Shown: positions 54,287 to 64,000 of the stretch, one piece after another
Position numbering within the stretch: the stretch's first letter is position 1
How the letters are laid out: the number at the start of each line of letters is the position of its first letter
Assembly (NCBI GenBank): GCA_959347315.1
Contig: OY365807.1
Location: forward strand, 36,565,072-36,629,071
Length of the DNA stretch: 64,000 nt
Direction of reading: 5' to 3'
Source of the DNA: Bimastos eiseni
Lineage: Eukaryota; Annelida; Clitellata; Crassiclitellata; Lumbricidae
The notes under the pieces: generated by a model
The model's database searches: none
What the model was told of the DNA's origin: nothing
The model's input: only the letters and a program-made list of their open reading frames with translations
Program-made: the position numbers and the translations under genes

Positions 54287-55213
54287 CACCCGACCACTGC
54301 AGTCCTCCATGTTAGGCAGCACCTGGTCCGACGTCGACGGACTGCTTGAGAAGATGGAACATCTGTGGTGCACCGAGAGCCAAATGATGCGTCCGGACAA
54401 TGATGCAGCACACAAGCAATCAAACCGCTACTGCAGAAGGCAGCTGCCGAGCTGAGCACTGCCCAAACCGACCCATACCATCAGGCGCGATTCAAGGCAG
54501 CCGCAGCACCGCAGGCCGGAGACTGGCTCTTTGCCCTACCAATCACTTCATGTGGACTTCGGCTAGACGACGAAGCTGTCAGAATTCGATGGGTCTCCGT
54601 CTGGGGACACGCATTTGTGAGCCACATGTATGCCCATGCGGGTCACGAGTCAAAGGAGCACACGGGCGTTCTTGTGGTCTTGGGCCAGGGCGGTTCGCCA
54701 GGCACGCAGCATTAAACGACATAATCAGTCGTAGCCTCACACGCGCTGGTTTCCCAAACATTAAGGAACCCCCGGGACTCTCCAGAACGGACGGAAAACG
54801 CCCTGATGGTCTGACGCTGATCCCTTGGCGAAGAGGACGGAATCTGATATGGGATGCGACAGTGATTGACACCGTGGCTCCATCATATTTCCAAGCGACG
54901 TCATCTTCGGTGGGGGCTGCAGCGGAGGTGGCTACCACTAGGAAGCCCATCAAGTACAGCCAGCTCGCTGTCAGCTATCTCTTTATTCCATTGGCCTTTG
55001 AGACCATGGGCTCAGTCAATAACGAAGGAATAGACTTCATCAAAGACTTGGGTCGCCTTCTGACACATGTCACCAGAGACCCTAGAGAAACAAGCTACTT
55101 GTTCCAACGATTGTCAGTTTGCATCCATCGCTTCAACGCAGTTGCCTTCCGAGGTTCTTTTGTGCAGCTGTAGTTTAACCAAACAATATAAACACTCATG
55201 TATGTAAAATTAA
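54287..55213 (+). mobile_element. RLE-type LINE copy B3 (5' truncated)
   Basis: Zinc finger (CPCGSRVKGAHGRSC), RLE motif DGKRPDGLTLIPW ... LIWDATV, then RDPRETSYLFQRLSVCIHRF and NAVAFRGSFVQL with TAG at 55171-55173. Frame shift near 54590. Subfamily B, like the fragments in the FGFR intron. Confidence 0.88.
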
Positions 55214-55216
55214 ATG

Positions 55217-55274
<58 letters not shown>

Positions 55275-55391
55275 TAATATTAATAACAATAGTAATCGTG
55301 ACATAGTAATAGTATTCGTAATAATAATAATAATAATAATAACAATAATAATAATAACAATAGTAATCGTGACAAAGTAATAGTAATAGTA

Positions 55392-55446
<55 letters not shown>

Positions 55447-55510
55447 TAATAATAACAACAATAGTAATCGTGACAAAGTAATAGTAATAGTAATAATAAT
55501 AATAATATTA
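55214..55510. repeat. Long (AAT)n tract with aacaat and agtaatcgtgaca interruptions
   Basis: Nearly 300 bases. Internal units gtaatcgtgaca(t/a)agtaat recur three times, so the array itself grew by segment duplication. Confidence 0.95.
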
Positions 55511-55511
55511 G

Positions 55512-56870
55512 CTCAAGTCCGCTAAATGCGACCACGCCAGGTATTTAGCCTCAACAGTTGCAAGCAAGCTGGAGGAAGGCAATTTCAAAGCAGCCATCCG
55601 TCTCATCTGCAGCGAGGATAAGCCGGCGCTGGACACACCTGAAACTCTGGCCGCGCTTAAGAAAAAGCACCCGCCTGCACCAGTGGACAGGAGAACACCA
55701 TGTGATCCAGACAGTTCCGATCGCTTCATCCCGCTTCAAGTTTCTAAAGAAGATGTCGCTAGGGCAATCTCCTCTTTCCCTGCGGGTTCGGCTGGTGGTC
55801 CAGATGACATTACTCCACAACACTTAAAGGATCTGATGGCCTATGGAGTAGATGACAACATCGGGCAACATCTATCTGACCTTGTCAATCTGCTCCTAAA
55901 GGGAGGTCTATCCGAAGAGGTGAATGAGGTCATCTATGGAGCAAACCTTTTAGCCCTGAGCAAGAAGGACGGAGGCATAAGACCGATCGCCGTGGGCTAC
56001 ACATGGCGTCGTCTGGCGGCAAAGTGCGCTAATTCGCACGCGGTAACAAGGCTGTCTCAACTGCTCGCCCCCATTCAGCTTGGGGTAGGCATTCCAGGAG
56101 GCGCTGAGGCAGCTGTCCATGCGACACGTCGTTGGATTTCCACAATGCCTGAGGACAGCGTCCTAGTGAAGCTCGACTTCGCCAATGCCTTTAACACTCT
56201 GCGCAGAGATTGTCTTCTAGAGGCAGTTGCTAGAGAGATCCCAGAGCTCTACCACTTTGCTCACGCTGCCTATTCAAACCGTCCACTGTTGCGCTATGGT
56301 TCAAGCACAATTCGATCCGAAGAAGGAACGCAGCAAGGCGATCCTTTGGGACCTCTGGAATTCTGTCTTGTGCTGCAACCGATTCTGATGAAGCTTCGTT
56401 CGGATCTGCGTATCGGATATCTGGATGACCTGACATTGGGAGGTAACAAGGAAACAGTGGCCTACGACGTTCAATTAATCGAGCAGGAATCAAAGAATCT
56501 GGGATTGCTATTGAACCGCAGCAAATGCGAAATCGCATGTCACAACACCCAGATGCCGAACAATGACCCTGCGTTCCAAGAGTTCACGAGCATAGCCCTC
56601 GAGGACATGACCTTATTGGGTGCACCTCTAATTTCAGGTCCAGCTGTGAACATGATCGTTAATTCAAAGGCCAATGACCTCGAGAGGGCAATCGGAAGAT
56701 TGTCCTTGCTTTATACACATGACGCTCTGGTTCTGCTGAGAAATAGTCTAAGTGTACCGAAGCTCTTGTACAGTCTGCGCACAGCCGTCTGCGCTGATTG
56801 CCCGGGCTTGGCTCGGTTTGATCAACTGCTGAGAGAAGGACTGTCAACCATTTTAAAATGTGGACCTTGA
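55512..56870 (+). CDS. RLE-type LINE reverse transcriptase (copy A2)
   Basis: About 450 open codons. RT motifs in order: FPAGSAGGPDDITPQH, KKDGGIRPIAVG, LGVGIPGGAEAAVHATRR, VKLDFANAFNTLRRD (first catalytic Asp), GTQQGDPLGPLEF, IGYLDDLTLGG (catalytic Asp pair), LGLLLNRSKCE, LLGAPL. The set fits the LINE group with restriction-like endonucleases (R2/R4/HERO-like). The N-terminal DNA-binding region is missing. Ends early at TGA 56868 because of one extra base; the next frame continues the protein. Confidence 0.85.
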   Translation, partial: LKSAKCDHARYLASTVASKLEEGNFKAAIRLICSEDKPALDTPETLAALKKKHPPAPVDRRTPCDPDSSDRFIPLQVSKEDVARAISSFPAGSAGGPDDITPQHLKDLMAYGVDDNIGQHLSDLVNLLLKGGLSEEVNEVIYGANLLALSKKDGGIRPIAVGYTWRRLAAKCANSHAVTRLSQLLAPIQLGVGIPGGAEAAVHATRRWISTMPEDSVLVKLDFANAFNTLRRDCLLEAVAREIPELYHFAHAAYSNRPLLRYGSSTIRSEEGTQQGDPLGPLEFCLVLQPILMKLRSDLRIGYLDDLTLGGNKETVAYDVQLIEQESKNLGLLLNRSKCEIACHNTQMPNNDPAFQEFTSIALEDMTLLGAPLISGPAVNMIVNSKANDLERAIGRLSLLYTHDALVLLRNSLSVPKLLYSLRTAVCADCPGLARFDQLLREGLSTILKCGP

Positions 56871-57888
56871 CAATGACCGCTGGCTTCAGGCTTCTTTGCC
56901 GGTGAGAGATGGTGGTCTGGGAGTTCGTTGTGCATCTACGCTGGCACTTTCTGCCTTTCTGGCTTCTGCTGCTAGTACAAGCGAACTCCAGGCATGCATC
57001 CTACCAACAGAGTCTGCTGAGGAACCATATGAACTTGCGAGTTCAGCACTCAACGCTTGGAAGACCCTGACAGATGCAGAACCACCAACAGGATCAGCGA
57101 GTCATCGCCAGAAAGAATGGGACCTCCGATTCACAGACAAGGCATGGAAAGGTCTGCTGGATTCCAATATCAATCCATGCGACCGTGCTCGCCTGCTGGC
57201 CTCCCGAACACCTCATTCTGGATACTGGATACTAGCGCCCCCTGTGACTGCCCTAGGCCTGCGCCTCTCAAACGAGGATGTACGAATGGCAGCCGGGTTG
57301 AGGCTAGGAACGACGCTCTGCGAGCCACATTTGTGTCACCAATGTCAAGAGAGCGTCGACGCAAAAGGGCTCCATGGACTAATTTGTAGAAGAGGCAGCG
57401 GAAAACATCAACGACATAGCATGTTGAACGATGTCATCTGGAGAGCTCTTGGTAGGGTGAAGATTCCAACGCAAAAGGAACCTCTCGGCTTGGTAAGAGA
57501 AGATGGAAAGCGACCGGACGACGTCACGCTCATTCTTTGGACACGTGGTCGATGTCTGGCATGGGATGTGACAGTGCCCGACACCTACGCCAAGTCACAT
57601 CTTGTCGACACATCTATCAGAGCTGGCGAAGCAGCCGAACGCGCAGCTAAGACGAAGAGGGCCAAGTATTCCACCATAACCAACACCCACGACTTCGTAG
57701 CCCTCTCCTTGGAATCCAGCGGCGCTTGGAGCAGTGAAGGACTGCAGTTCATCTCAGAGTTGGGTAGTCGAACGAGTGCTGCAACCCACGATCCAATGGA
57801 GACGTCATTTCTGTTCCAACGTATCTCGGTTGTTCTTCAGCGTGGGAACGCCGCCTGCCTCTTCGGGACATTGCCAACACTCACTTAG
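56860..57888 (+). CDS. RLE-type LINE C-terminal part: zinc finger and restriction-like endonuclease (copy A2)
   Basis: 342 codons. Thumb-like start (DNDRWLQASLPVRDGGLGVR), then a CCHC finger CHQCQESVDAKGLHGLIC (C-x2-C-x9-H-x3-C), then the endonuclease core GKRPDDVTLILW ... WDVTV, i.e. a PD-x15-D arrangement, and a conserved C-terminus ETSFLFQRISVVLQRGNA. In RLE LINEs this domain nicks the target to prime reverse transcription. Family-level call sure; exact clade open. Confidence 0.85.
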   Translation: MDLDNDRWLQASLPVRDGGLGVRCASTLALSAFLASAASTSELQACILPTESAEEPYELASSALNAWKTLTDAEPPTGSASHRQKEWDLRFTDKAWKGLLDSNINPCDRARLLASRTPHSGYWILAPPVTALGLRLSNEDVRMAAGLRLGTTLCEPHLCHQCQESVDAKGLHGLICRRGSGKHQRHSMLNDVIWRALGRVKIPTQKEPLGLVREDGKRPDDVTLILWTRGRCLAWDVTVPDTYAKSHLVDTSIRAGEAAERAAKTKRAKYSTITNTHDFVALSLESSGAWSSEGLQFISELGSRTSAATHDPMETSFLFQRISVVLQRGNAACLFGTLPTLT

Positions 57889-57909
57889 CTCATCATGGGC
57901 GATAACAGC

Positions 57910-57910
<1 letters not shown>

Positions 57911-57945
<35 letters not shown>

Positions 57946-58037
57946 GGCGATAGCAGCATAATAATAATAATAATAATGATGATGATGAGGAGGAGGAGGA
58001 GGAGAAGAAGGAGGAGAAGAAGGAGGAGAAAAAGAAG
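57911..58037. repeat. (AAT)n/(GAT)n/(GGA)n/(GAA)n compound tail
   Basis: Two rounds of gggcgata(a/g)cagcataat followed by aat units, then gat, gga and gaa runs. Confidence 0.9.
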
Positions 58038-58343
58038 AATCCGTGCATTGAATATTTACATCGATGGCCGTCTGCCATGTTTCAAGGTCAGTGACGTCAC
58101 AGTCGTCAATAGCAACGCTTACTGTTTAAATGGCGGGGCATTTGAAAACAAACTGAATTATACCCCTAATAAATAAGTCAGAAACCTTGGGTCATGGGGT
58201 CTGCAATTCCTCTCACTCCAACATGCAGAAATCATTAATTTCATAGACCTATGCACGGACGACCAAACATCCTCTCGGCAGAAGGCACGTGGAATCTGTG
58301 CGGGTTGCCGAGTTGAACGTCAACTACATGTATAACCAAGACA

Positions 58344-58975
58344 TTAACATTCTATAACTGACATTCTATATACGAATATACGAATTCAGGTATGCATATT
58401 CATGAACTATGAGTCCTCTTGTTCATTGGATGCTGGAGAGGCGCTAATAATAATGTCCTTTAAAATATGTATGGTGGTTGCTTGCCCCCAACACAACAGC
58501 CAAGATGGTGGATAGTGGCTTATTTTGTGAGCTTCCTTTTCAGAATGAGTGCACAACTAATAGCGAAGAGAAAGTTGAAATTAGAGCGAAGCTAAGATGT
58601 GCAGAGGATGTTCACACGTGGATGCGTTGTTACGAAGAAATATCAGTCGCCACATTAATTAGGCCTACAATATCGGAGTCGCGTGAGAAAGCTTATTTAA
58701 CGGTGCGTAAGCCATGGAGGTCAAGTGTTGAAAGAGCAGCCCTTTATTCTGCATACATGTAAATGGTGATAAATTTAAACTAAGTTTTATCAAGGGCGTA
58801 AAAGAATTATAAACAAGAAAAGCAATTATAAAACGCATAACTAAATAATCAGCCACGCGTTTGCTCATTAGTAATACGTCACTGGTAATGAATATTTATT
58901 AACCTACCCTGTCATCCAATGAACAGCAGGACATATGAATATGCATATCTGAATTCGTATATAGAATGTTAATAC
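58344..58975. mobile_element. Foldback element with ~75-bp inverted ends and an internal ORF
   Basis: The left arm (attctatatacgaa, ttcaggtatgcatattcat, ttcattggatg) is mirrored at 58905-58973 (catccaatgaa, atgaatatgcatatctgaa, ttcgtatatagaat). The inside holds the 94-codon frame 58478-58762. Confidence 0.75.
58478..58762 (+). CDS. Small ORF inside the foldback element
   Basis: 94 codons. Contains RCAEDVHTWMRCYEEISVAT and LIRPTISESREKAYLTVRK. The tryptophan/acidic pattern faintly recalls N-terminal DNA-binding pieces of some animal transposases (MULE/FLYWCH type), but no motif is decisive. ATG lies in ccaagatggtgg, a reasonable start context. Confidence 0.35.
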   Translation: MLAPNTTAKMVDSGLFCELPFQNECTTNSEEKVEIRAKLRCAEDVHTWMRCYEEISVATLIRPTISESREKAYLTVRKPWRSSVERAALYSAYM

Positions 58976-59018
58976 GCAGACGGGAACGTCCATCTCCAGG
59001 GACCCAGAAGCCCGGTTA

Positions 59019-59066
59019 ACACACACACACACGCGCGCGCGCGCACACACGCACACGCACACACAC
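59019..59066. repeat. (CA)n/(CG)n microsatellite
   Basis: acacac and gcgcgc runs, alternating purine-pyrimidine throughout. Confidence 0.9.
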
Positions 59067-59754
59067 ATGTAGACTAGACAGTAGACATACCTATAAAAAT
59101 ATGCACTTCCTCAGAATCTGCTTCACTTTCAACCCAGTATTAATGGAGTTTACATGTTTCACTTTAGGTGGTTTATGAAGAGAAGGAAAACAAAGGTTAG
59201 ATGAGGGATGTCTGTCTGTGTGATTTGTCAAGGGAAAAGGAAAACTTCCCTCAATGGTGCAGACTAACATCCACTAAACAGAGAGTTTAGCTAAATATTC
59301 ACTCCTGCATTGAATCCTCTCCAACCGCCTCAATACACAAATCTCGACCTCGGTTGGAATACATTGGACAAGATTTTCTTTAAACAATGCTGAGTTAAAC
59401 ATATGCAACTAAATGAAACTTAGGGCAGCACCACCAGTTACTTTTATGAGTGCTTTTTAACTCTGCGAGTACCACTTGGGTCAAAAAGACCCCAGGCCCA
59501 CTTTGAATGTGTGCAGCACAAAAAAGTGCATATGCAATTTTATTTAAATTGATTGATTTTCAAGATGTAGGCTACCTATTCATTACAGAAATGTCATTAA
59601 AAAATTTTTTATTGATCACCAGGCTCTGCCAATCAATTATAGCATTGAATACCTGTGGGGTGGTTTTTTAACCCCAATGGTTTTTAACAATAATTTCACT
59701 GATATGAAATAAGTAATATCTCTGAATTATATATAACTTATATATAACTAACTG

Positions 59755-60490
59755 GGCGTTGCCCGGGTTGAGACAGGTTTTTGGCTCTGGAAAGCAGGAA
59801 GACGGCGGGGTTCACCAACCCCTCTACTGGGTGTCCCAGGTGTTCCCGAGCAAACTGCGAGGGTTTTGAGTGAATAGCTGTAAAAGTGTGCAAATGCATA
59901 AATGGACAGACACAGAATCTAGATATACATGTATTTTCAATTTTTTCTCCTCTTCCTATTTCTTAGTGTTCATCCTTACTCACCTTCCTCTTTTCTTCTT
60001 CTTCTGATTCCAGGCATCATCTCTTCCCACTACTTCATTATGTTTTATTCACTTTCCTCAATCTAATCCCTCCTCCTCCTCAGCTCTAATTCCTCTTCTC
60101 TTTCTCCGTCTTCTCTTATTTCTATTCACTCCCTTTTGTTCTCACTCGCCTTTTCCCTTACTTTCTTCCCTTTCTCCTATTTCTTACCCTAACCTAACCG
60201 CTTCCTTCTCCCACCCCATCCTCCTTTTCACGTTCCTCACTCTCTACTCCACTTCATCGTGCACTCATCGTCACACTTCTTCTTTCCCCTACTTCATAAT
60301 CCTTTCCTACGACTTCCTCCCTCTCCTCCTCTTCCTTCTCCTCTTGCTCCTCGACAATCCTGCGCACCCTTTCCTAACCCTCTTCATCATCCTAACCCCT
60401 CTTCTTCCTCTGATGGCCCGAACCCTTTGCATTCCCACGAACTCGATTTTTGTCCCACGAAAGCTCTTTCGAGTGAATAGCTGATAAAAA
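59755..60490 (+). repeat. Dispersed repeat with pyrimidine-rich body
   Basis: Begins ctgggcgttgcccgggttga, includes acaggtttttggc...cccgagc...gaatagctg; the same head recurs at 60710-60830. From 59940 to 60420 the plus strand is almost only C and T. Family unknown. Confidence 0.5.
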
Positions 60491-60699
60491 GAATTATGTA
60501 TAGACACTGATGCGTACAAAGTACATTGTGCAAAGAATTGCCAACTCTATACCTCATGCCTGTATTTCCCAAACCCTCCATTCGTAAAAGAAATAGGTGT
60601 GGCTGACAGAAATCACGTGCACATAATTATGTAGATACAGCATTCATAGGTCGGGAACCAACGTGTGTCGATCCTGGCGACTGAAAAGGTAACTCCTTG

Positions 60700-60832
60700 G
60701 GGGTGGTGATGAAACAGGTTTTTGGCCATGTAGACGTCGAAGATGGCGTGCGCGAGCTTCAGGAACCCCTCGATGGCGTGTATCAAGTGTTTCCCGAGCC
60801 ACCGGTTCGTGAAGATTTGGAATGAATAGCTC
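60700..60832 (+). repeat. Second copy of the 59.8-kb repeat head
   Basis: gaaacaggtttttggccatg, aacccctcgatggcgtgt and gaatgaatagct align with 59770-59880. Confidence 0.55.
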
Positions 60833-61156
60833 TCATACTAGGCTACTGTTACATCCTAAAGGACAATTGAAGTTTTTTTTCCAATAATTATTTTATATGA
60901 ATATCTAACAACCTGAAAAGGAACATTACAAAATTAAAGCCGTATTAGTAGTTACTACAGGAACATGCATTTATTTTGATAATTTTTCATTAAGCAACTT
61001 TTAACGACGAAAGTCTAAAATGTTAAACTTCACCTGCGGATGGTACTCGCCGGGCCAGAGTTGCCACTACTATTCGGTTCGTACCCGGATCCGACAAATA
61101 CTGCATCCAAATACTCGGAATCGGTACTCGGTGGAAATTGTATATTCTGTTATGCC

Positions 61157-61250
61157 CTAATTAGATTCTGTTACATTAATACTTCACCAAATTAGATTCT
61201 GTTACATTAATACTTCACCTAATTAGATTCTATTACATTAATACTTCACA
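61157..61250. repeat. ~32-bp minisatellite
   Basis: Three units of aattagattctgttacatta plus atacttcacc. Confidence 0.85.
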
Positions 61251-61346
61251 TATGTTACACATTAGAACGGATACTGCTTAAATTAAGCTTAAAGTTTGAA
61301 TTCTGACCTGTTCATATTGACCTCTGATTGCAAGCAGTTTCCACAG

Positions 61347-61519
61347 GTGGAATCAAATGCAACAATACCACATTCCACTTGGGTTGCTGGCATGTAGCCA
61401 TTGCAACAAGCGCTTAGGATACCAGGATTGTTTCATGAAAGGAAACGAGCCACATTGCTCTAAGTGTTTTGGAGAACATCATGGCAAGGTGTGCGTCAAA
61501 TGTAACGAAAGCTTAACAG
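61347..61519 (+). pseudogene. LIM-domain exon, probably with a one-base frame break
   Basis: Acceptor tttccacag, donor gttagc. One frame gives CSHCNKRLGYQDCFMKGNE, PHCSKCF and KVCVKCNESL, i.e. the second half of a LIM domain (C-x2-C-x17-C-x2-C) and the start of another. The preceding LIM residues KCNNTTFHLGCW are in a frame one base off, so the junction lacks a base. LIM domains are zinc-binding protein-interaction modules. Could be a pseudogene exon or a sequence error; no neighbouring exon found. Confidence 0.5.
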
Positions 61520-61665
61520 GTTAGCTGTCTGTCAGCGCATTCCGGTTCTTACTCATTTATTCACTGAGCATCTTATATTAACAGTGTAATAAGATGTGCG
61601 CACGCACATGGACGTGGAGCCAGCGCACGAACAAATTGAGCGCGCGCACGAAAATAATGAGTCTT

Positions 61666-61816
61666 GTATGATTTATTTTATAAAACTACACTCATTTATG
61701 ATTTATTTTATAAAACTACATTCATGTATGATTTATTTTATAAAACAACATTCACGTGTGATATCTTTTATAAAACTACATTCGTGAATGAATTCTTTTA
61801 TAAAACTACATTCATG
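61666..61816. repeat. 30-bp minisatellite
   Basis: Five units of atgatttattttataaaact with acattc links. Confidence 0.9.
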
Positions 61817-61949
61817 TCGAGTCTCCTAGCCAGCTGCGGTCTGCCTTAGGCCTACTCCATAAACTTTGGTTCATTGGCTGATGCAACCAATTCTTTTTCT
61901 TTTTTTTAGGTAATATAAAAACTTATTACCATAGACTTTAGATAAGGTC

Positions 61950-64000
61950 TTAACTTAACTATCATCGTAATCGTAATCTCCAAATTTCAAAAGCGCCACT
62001 TTAAAGCTAAGCGCAGGGCACCATCTTATTCACGAACGCTGGGTCAAATCAAAGGGGTGTCCAAAGGATAGTCCGTGGGCGGTCAGAGTTCGGTTACCAG
62101 GAAGTTAGCAGAGAGGCAGAGTAGCTGTTAAGGAGGGTGTCGCTTTGGTCGAGGATTGACAGGTGGGATGTCAAGTAGTGAGTCTGGGTAAGAGTTCTTG
62201 AAAAGGTGGGATTTAGGTTTAGAATGGAAAGCCCGGGGTGTGATGGACAGAGGCGCTAGGGACAGATGATGCTGCATGACGGGAAATGATGGTGAAGGAA
62301 CCGAGAAGGAGGTAGGTCGTTCCAGAGACGAGGTGCGGCGTTTGCTATTGCGCGGTTGGAGAACTTGAGATGAGATGTGATCGGAGGTCGAGTGAAGGTG
62401 AGGCAAGAGGACGATCGGGTAGAGCGGGTTGGCTGGATGGTGAAGAGTTCGCGAAGATATTTGGGCTGTGAATATTGTATGGAGTTGTAAGTTAATGATA
62501 AGATTTTGAAGTGAATGCGCTCTGGAATTTTTAGCCAGTGAAGTGACTTGAGGATTGGGGTGATGTGATGATGCTTGGGTGTTCTGGTGACGGCTCTGGC
62601 TAATGAGTTTTGAAATAGTTGTAAACATTTGATTTGTGTGGCTTCAAGGTTGAGGAAGAGGGAGTTGCAGTAGTCGAGCTTGGAGTGGACGATTGAGGTA
62701 GCAATGGTGGAAGCAGTTTTGAAGTCGAGCATGGGTCGGATGCGGCGGAGGTCGCGAATGTGCATGAAACAGGTGCGAGAGAGGTTTGAGATGTGATTGG
62801 AGAAAGAGAGATGAGGATCAAAGATGACGCCAAGATTTCGGACTGGGGCATCCGAGGTGAAGGGAAGGGATGACGAGTTAGTGGGTAAGTGAATTGCAGG
62901 GTCGGGTATATTCTTGATTTGGTCAGGGAGGCCTATGAGGATAAATTCTGTCTCGGAAGGGTTGAGGCAGAGAAGGTTAGATGACATCCATTCGGAGACT
63001 AAGTTTACTACATTCAGTAGTTGTGCAATGGAGGTGGAGAAAGAGGTTGGGGAGAAGGATATGTAGAGTTGAGTGTCATCTGCATACAGGTGGTGGTCGA
63101 CAGAGGAGGATTGTATGAGATGACTAAATGGTGTGGTATAGAGGATGAAGAGGAGTGGTCCTAGGACGGAGCCTTGAGGGACACCACATGTGGGTAGGAG
63201 AGGTTGCGAGCAGAGTTTGGAGGCCTTGACAGAGAAGGATCTGGAAGATAAGTAGGATTGGAACCAGAGTAGAGCAGTCCCAGAAACGCCAAACCAAGAG
63301 GATAGTCTAGTCAAGAGAAGGCTGTGGTCAATGGTATCAAATACAGCAGAGATGTCGAGGAAGCAGAGGCAGGAAACTTGTTGATGGCTGACGGCAGATA
63401 CCAATTTGTTATATAGAGAGACAAGCAGAGTTTCTGTGGAGCGGCGTTTAGTGAAGTCTGATTGGTGGGGGTTTAGCGGTGAGTTTGTTGAGAGGTAGTC
63501 ATTTAGGCGGGTAAGAACAATTCTTTAAGTTAGTTTAGACATAAAGGAGAGGTTGGAGATGGGACGGTAGTTAGAAAGATTTTCTTTGTCTAGATTTGCT
63601 TTTTTCAGTAGGAGAGAGACGATAGATTGTTTAAAGACCATAGGAAAATTTTCGGTAGAGAGCGAAAGATTGATGATTTTAGTGATGTCAGGAACAAGGA
63701 TTGAGGCACAGTCTTTTTGGAGAGAGGTGGGGATAGGATCGAGTTCACATTGCTTTTTGGGAAGGGAATTTAGGAGGAGTAGTACTTCTGATTCAGTGGC
63801 AGGAAACTGAATTGAGAGCGATGACTGATGGGATGGCGGAGTAGGGTTGGGAGAAATCAGTGGAACAGTGCTGGAGGAGTTGGAGGCTAGAAGAGATTGT
63901 AGTGTGAAACGAAGAGATGAGATTTTGTCTGAGAAGAAAGAGCAGAAGGTGTCAGCGATAGAGGATGTGGGGATGGAGCTGGGCAGCGGTGAGGGAGACT
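61950..64000 (-). mobile_element. CR1/L2-like LINE, 5' part outside window
   Basis: Reverse-transcriptase frame on the minus strand continues past the right edge. The 3' end after the stop (62128) runs to about 61960, where a short gattacgattac repeat occurs. Confidence 0.8.
62128..63600 (-). pseudogene. CR1/L2-like LINE reverse transcriptase
   Basis: Motifs in order: NYRPISNLSF (about 63570), CLCFLDISAVFDTIDHSLL (first Asp), CGVPQGSVLGPLLFILYT, LYADDTQLYISF (catalytic pair), SKLDYCNSLFLN, APRLWNDLPP. One TAA stop near 63526 after MSKLT and a frameshift near 62290, after which the neighbouring frame carries the C-terminus KPKSHLFKNSYPDSLL. The main open frame is 62256-63404 (382 codons). Endonuclease is beyond the window. 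Confidence 0.85.

Larger units (their letters stand above)
55512..57910 (+). mobile_element. RLE-type LINE copy A2 (5' truncated, nearly intact frames)
   Basis: Starts directly in the (AAT)n tract. Two long frames (55512-56870 and 56860-57888) separated by one apparent extra A at about 56865. 3' end gggcgataacagcataat then (AAT)n, duplicated once. Confidence 0.88.

Noticed and set aside
55095..55535. Long Leu/Tyr/Asn-rich open frames (also 54061-54264, 53937-54149, 57893-58176)
   Set aside because: They are translations of (AAT)n and related microsatellites.
58092..58099. Perfect TGACGTCA (CRE) as a promoter element
   Set aside because: A single 8-bp site next to a LINE tail with no gene start nearby is expected by chance.

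Overview
The window is animal nuclear DNA: split genes with GT-AG and some GC-AG introns, long introns, many microsatellites and dense, mostly decayed transposable elements. An FGFR gene, a TAPP/PLEKHA-type PH gene, hAT, mariner-like, Ty3/gypsy, CR1/L2-like and restriction-endonuclease LINEs, and the frequent taggccta-rich sequence suggest a marine invertebrate deuterostome such as an echinoderm; the species assignment is inference. Nothing prokaryotic is present. Layout: (1) 346-5682, plus strand: the whole kinase domain and C-tail of an FGF receptor in eight exons (the ectodomain lies left of the window); two introns appear to use GC donors, and LINE debris sits in intron 4. (2) 6441-7367: a non-autonomous DNA element with inverted ends. 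(3) 7581-24284: a composite LTR unit. A nearly identical outer LTR pair with a 4-bp target duplication encloses an older, decayed Ty3/gypsy element (9029-20274, minus strand, much more divergent LTRs) and a broken hAT transposon (20275-22975). (4) 25.7-28.4 kb: hAT debris, a tRNA-type SINE and probable LINE debris. (5) About 29.8-37.9 kb, plus strand: a gene with two PH domains resembling TAPP1/2 (PLEKHA1/2), with a MITE, LINE debris and minisatellites in its introns. (6) 40.6-50.9 kb: a hAT MITE with perfect 8-bp target duplication, hAT and LINE fragments, (AT)n arrays, minisatellites and a mariner/IS630-like transposase interrupted by a MITE. (7) 51.2-58.0 kb, plus strand: a head-to-tail train of five copies, of two subfamilies, of an RLE-type non-LTR retrotransposon; four copies end in (AAT)n tracts. 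(8) 58.3-64 kb: a foldback element with an ORF, a pyrimidine tract, minisatellites, a probable LIM-domain exon, and a minus-strand CR1/L2-like LINE running off the right edge. The two host genes are both signalling genes (a receptor tyrosine kinase, and a phosphoinositide-binding adaptor of the kind acting downstream of PI3-kinase), but the sequence gives no evidence that they are co-regulated. The most interesting points are: the LTR age inversion in the composite unit; a GC donor controlling the FGFR exon that begins with the PLC-gamma docking tyrosine; LINE copies apparently landing in one another's (AAT)n tails; and a small ORF between the 5' LTR and gag that is shared by two related gypsy elements.
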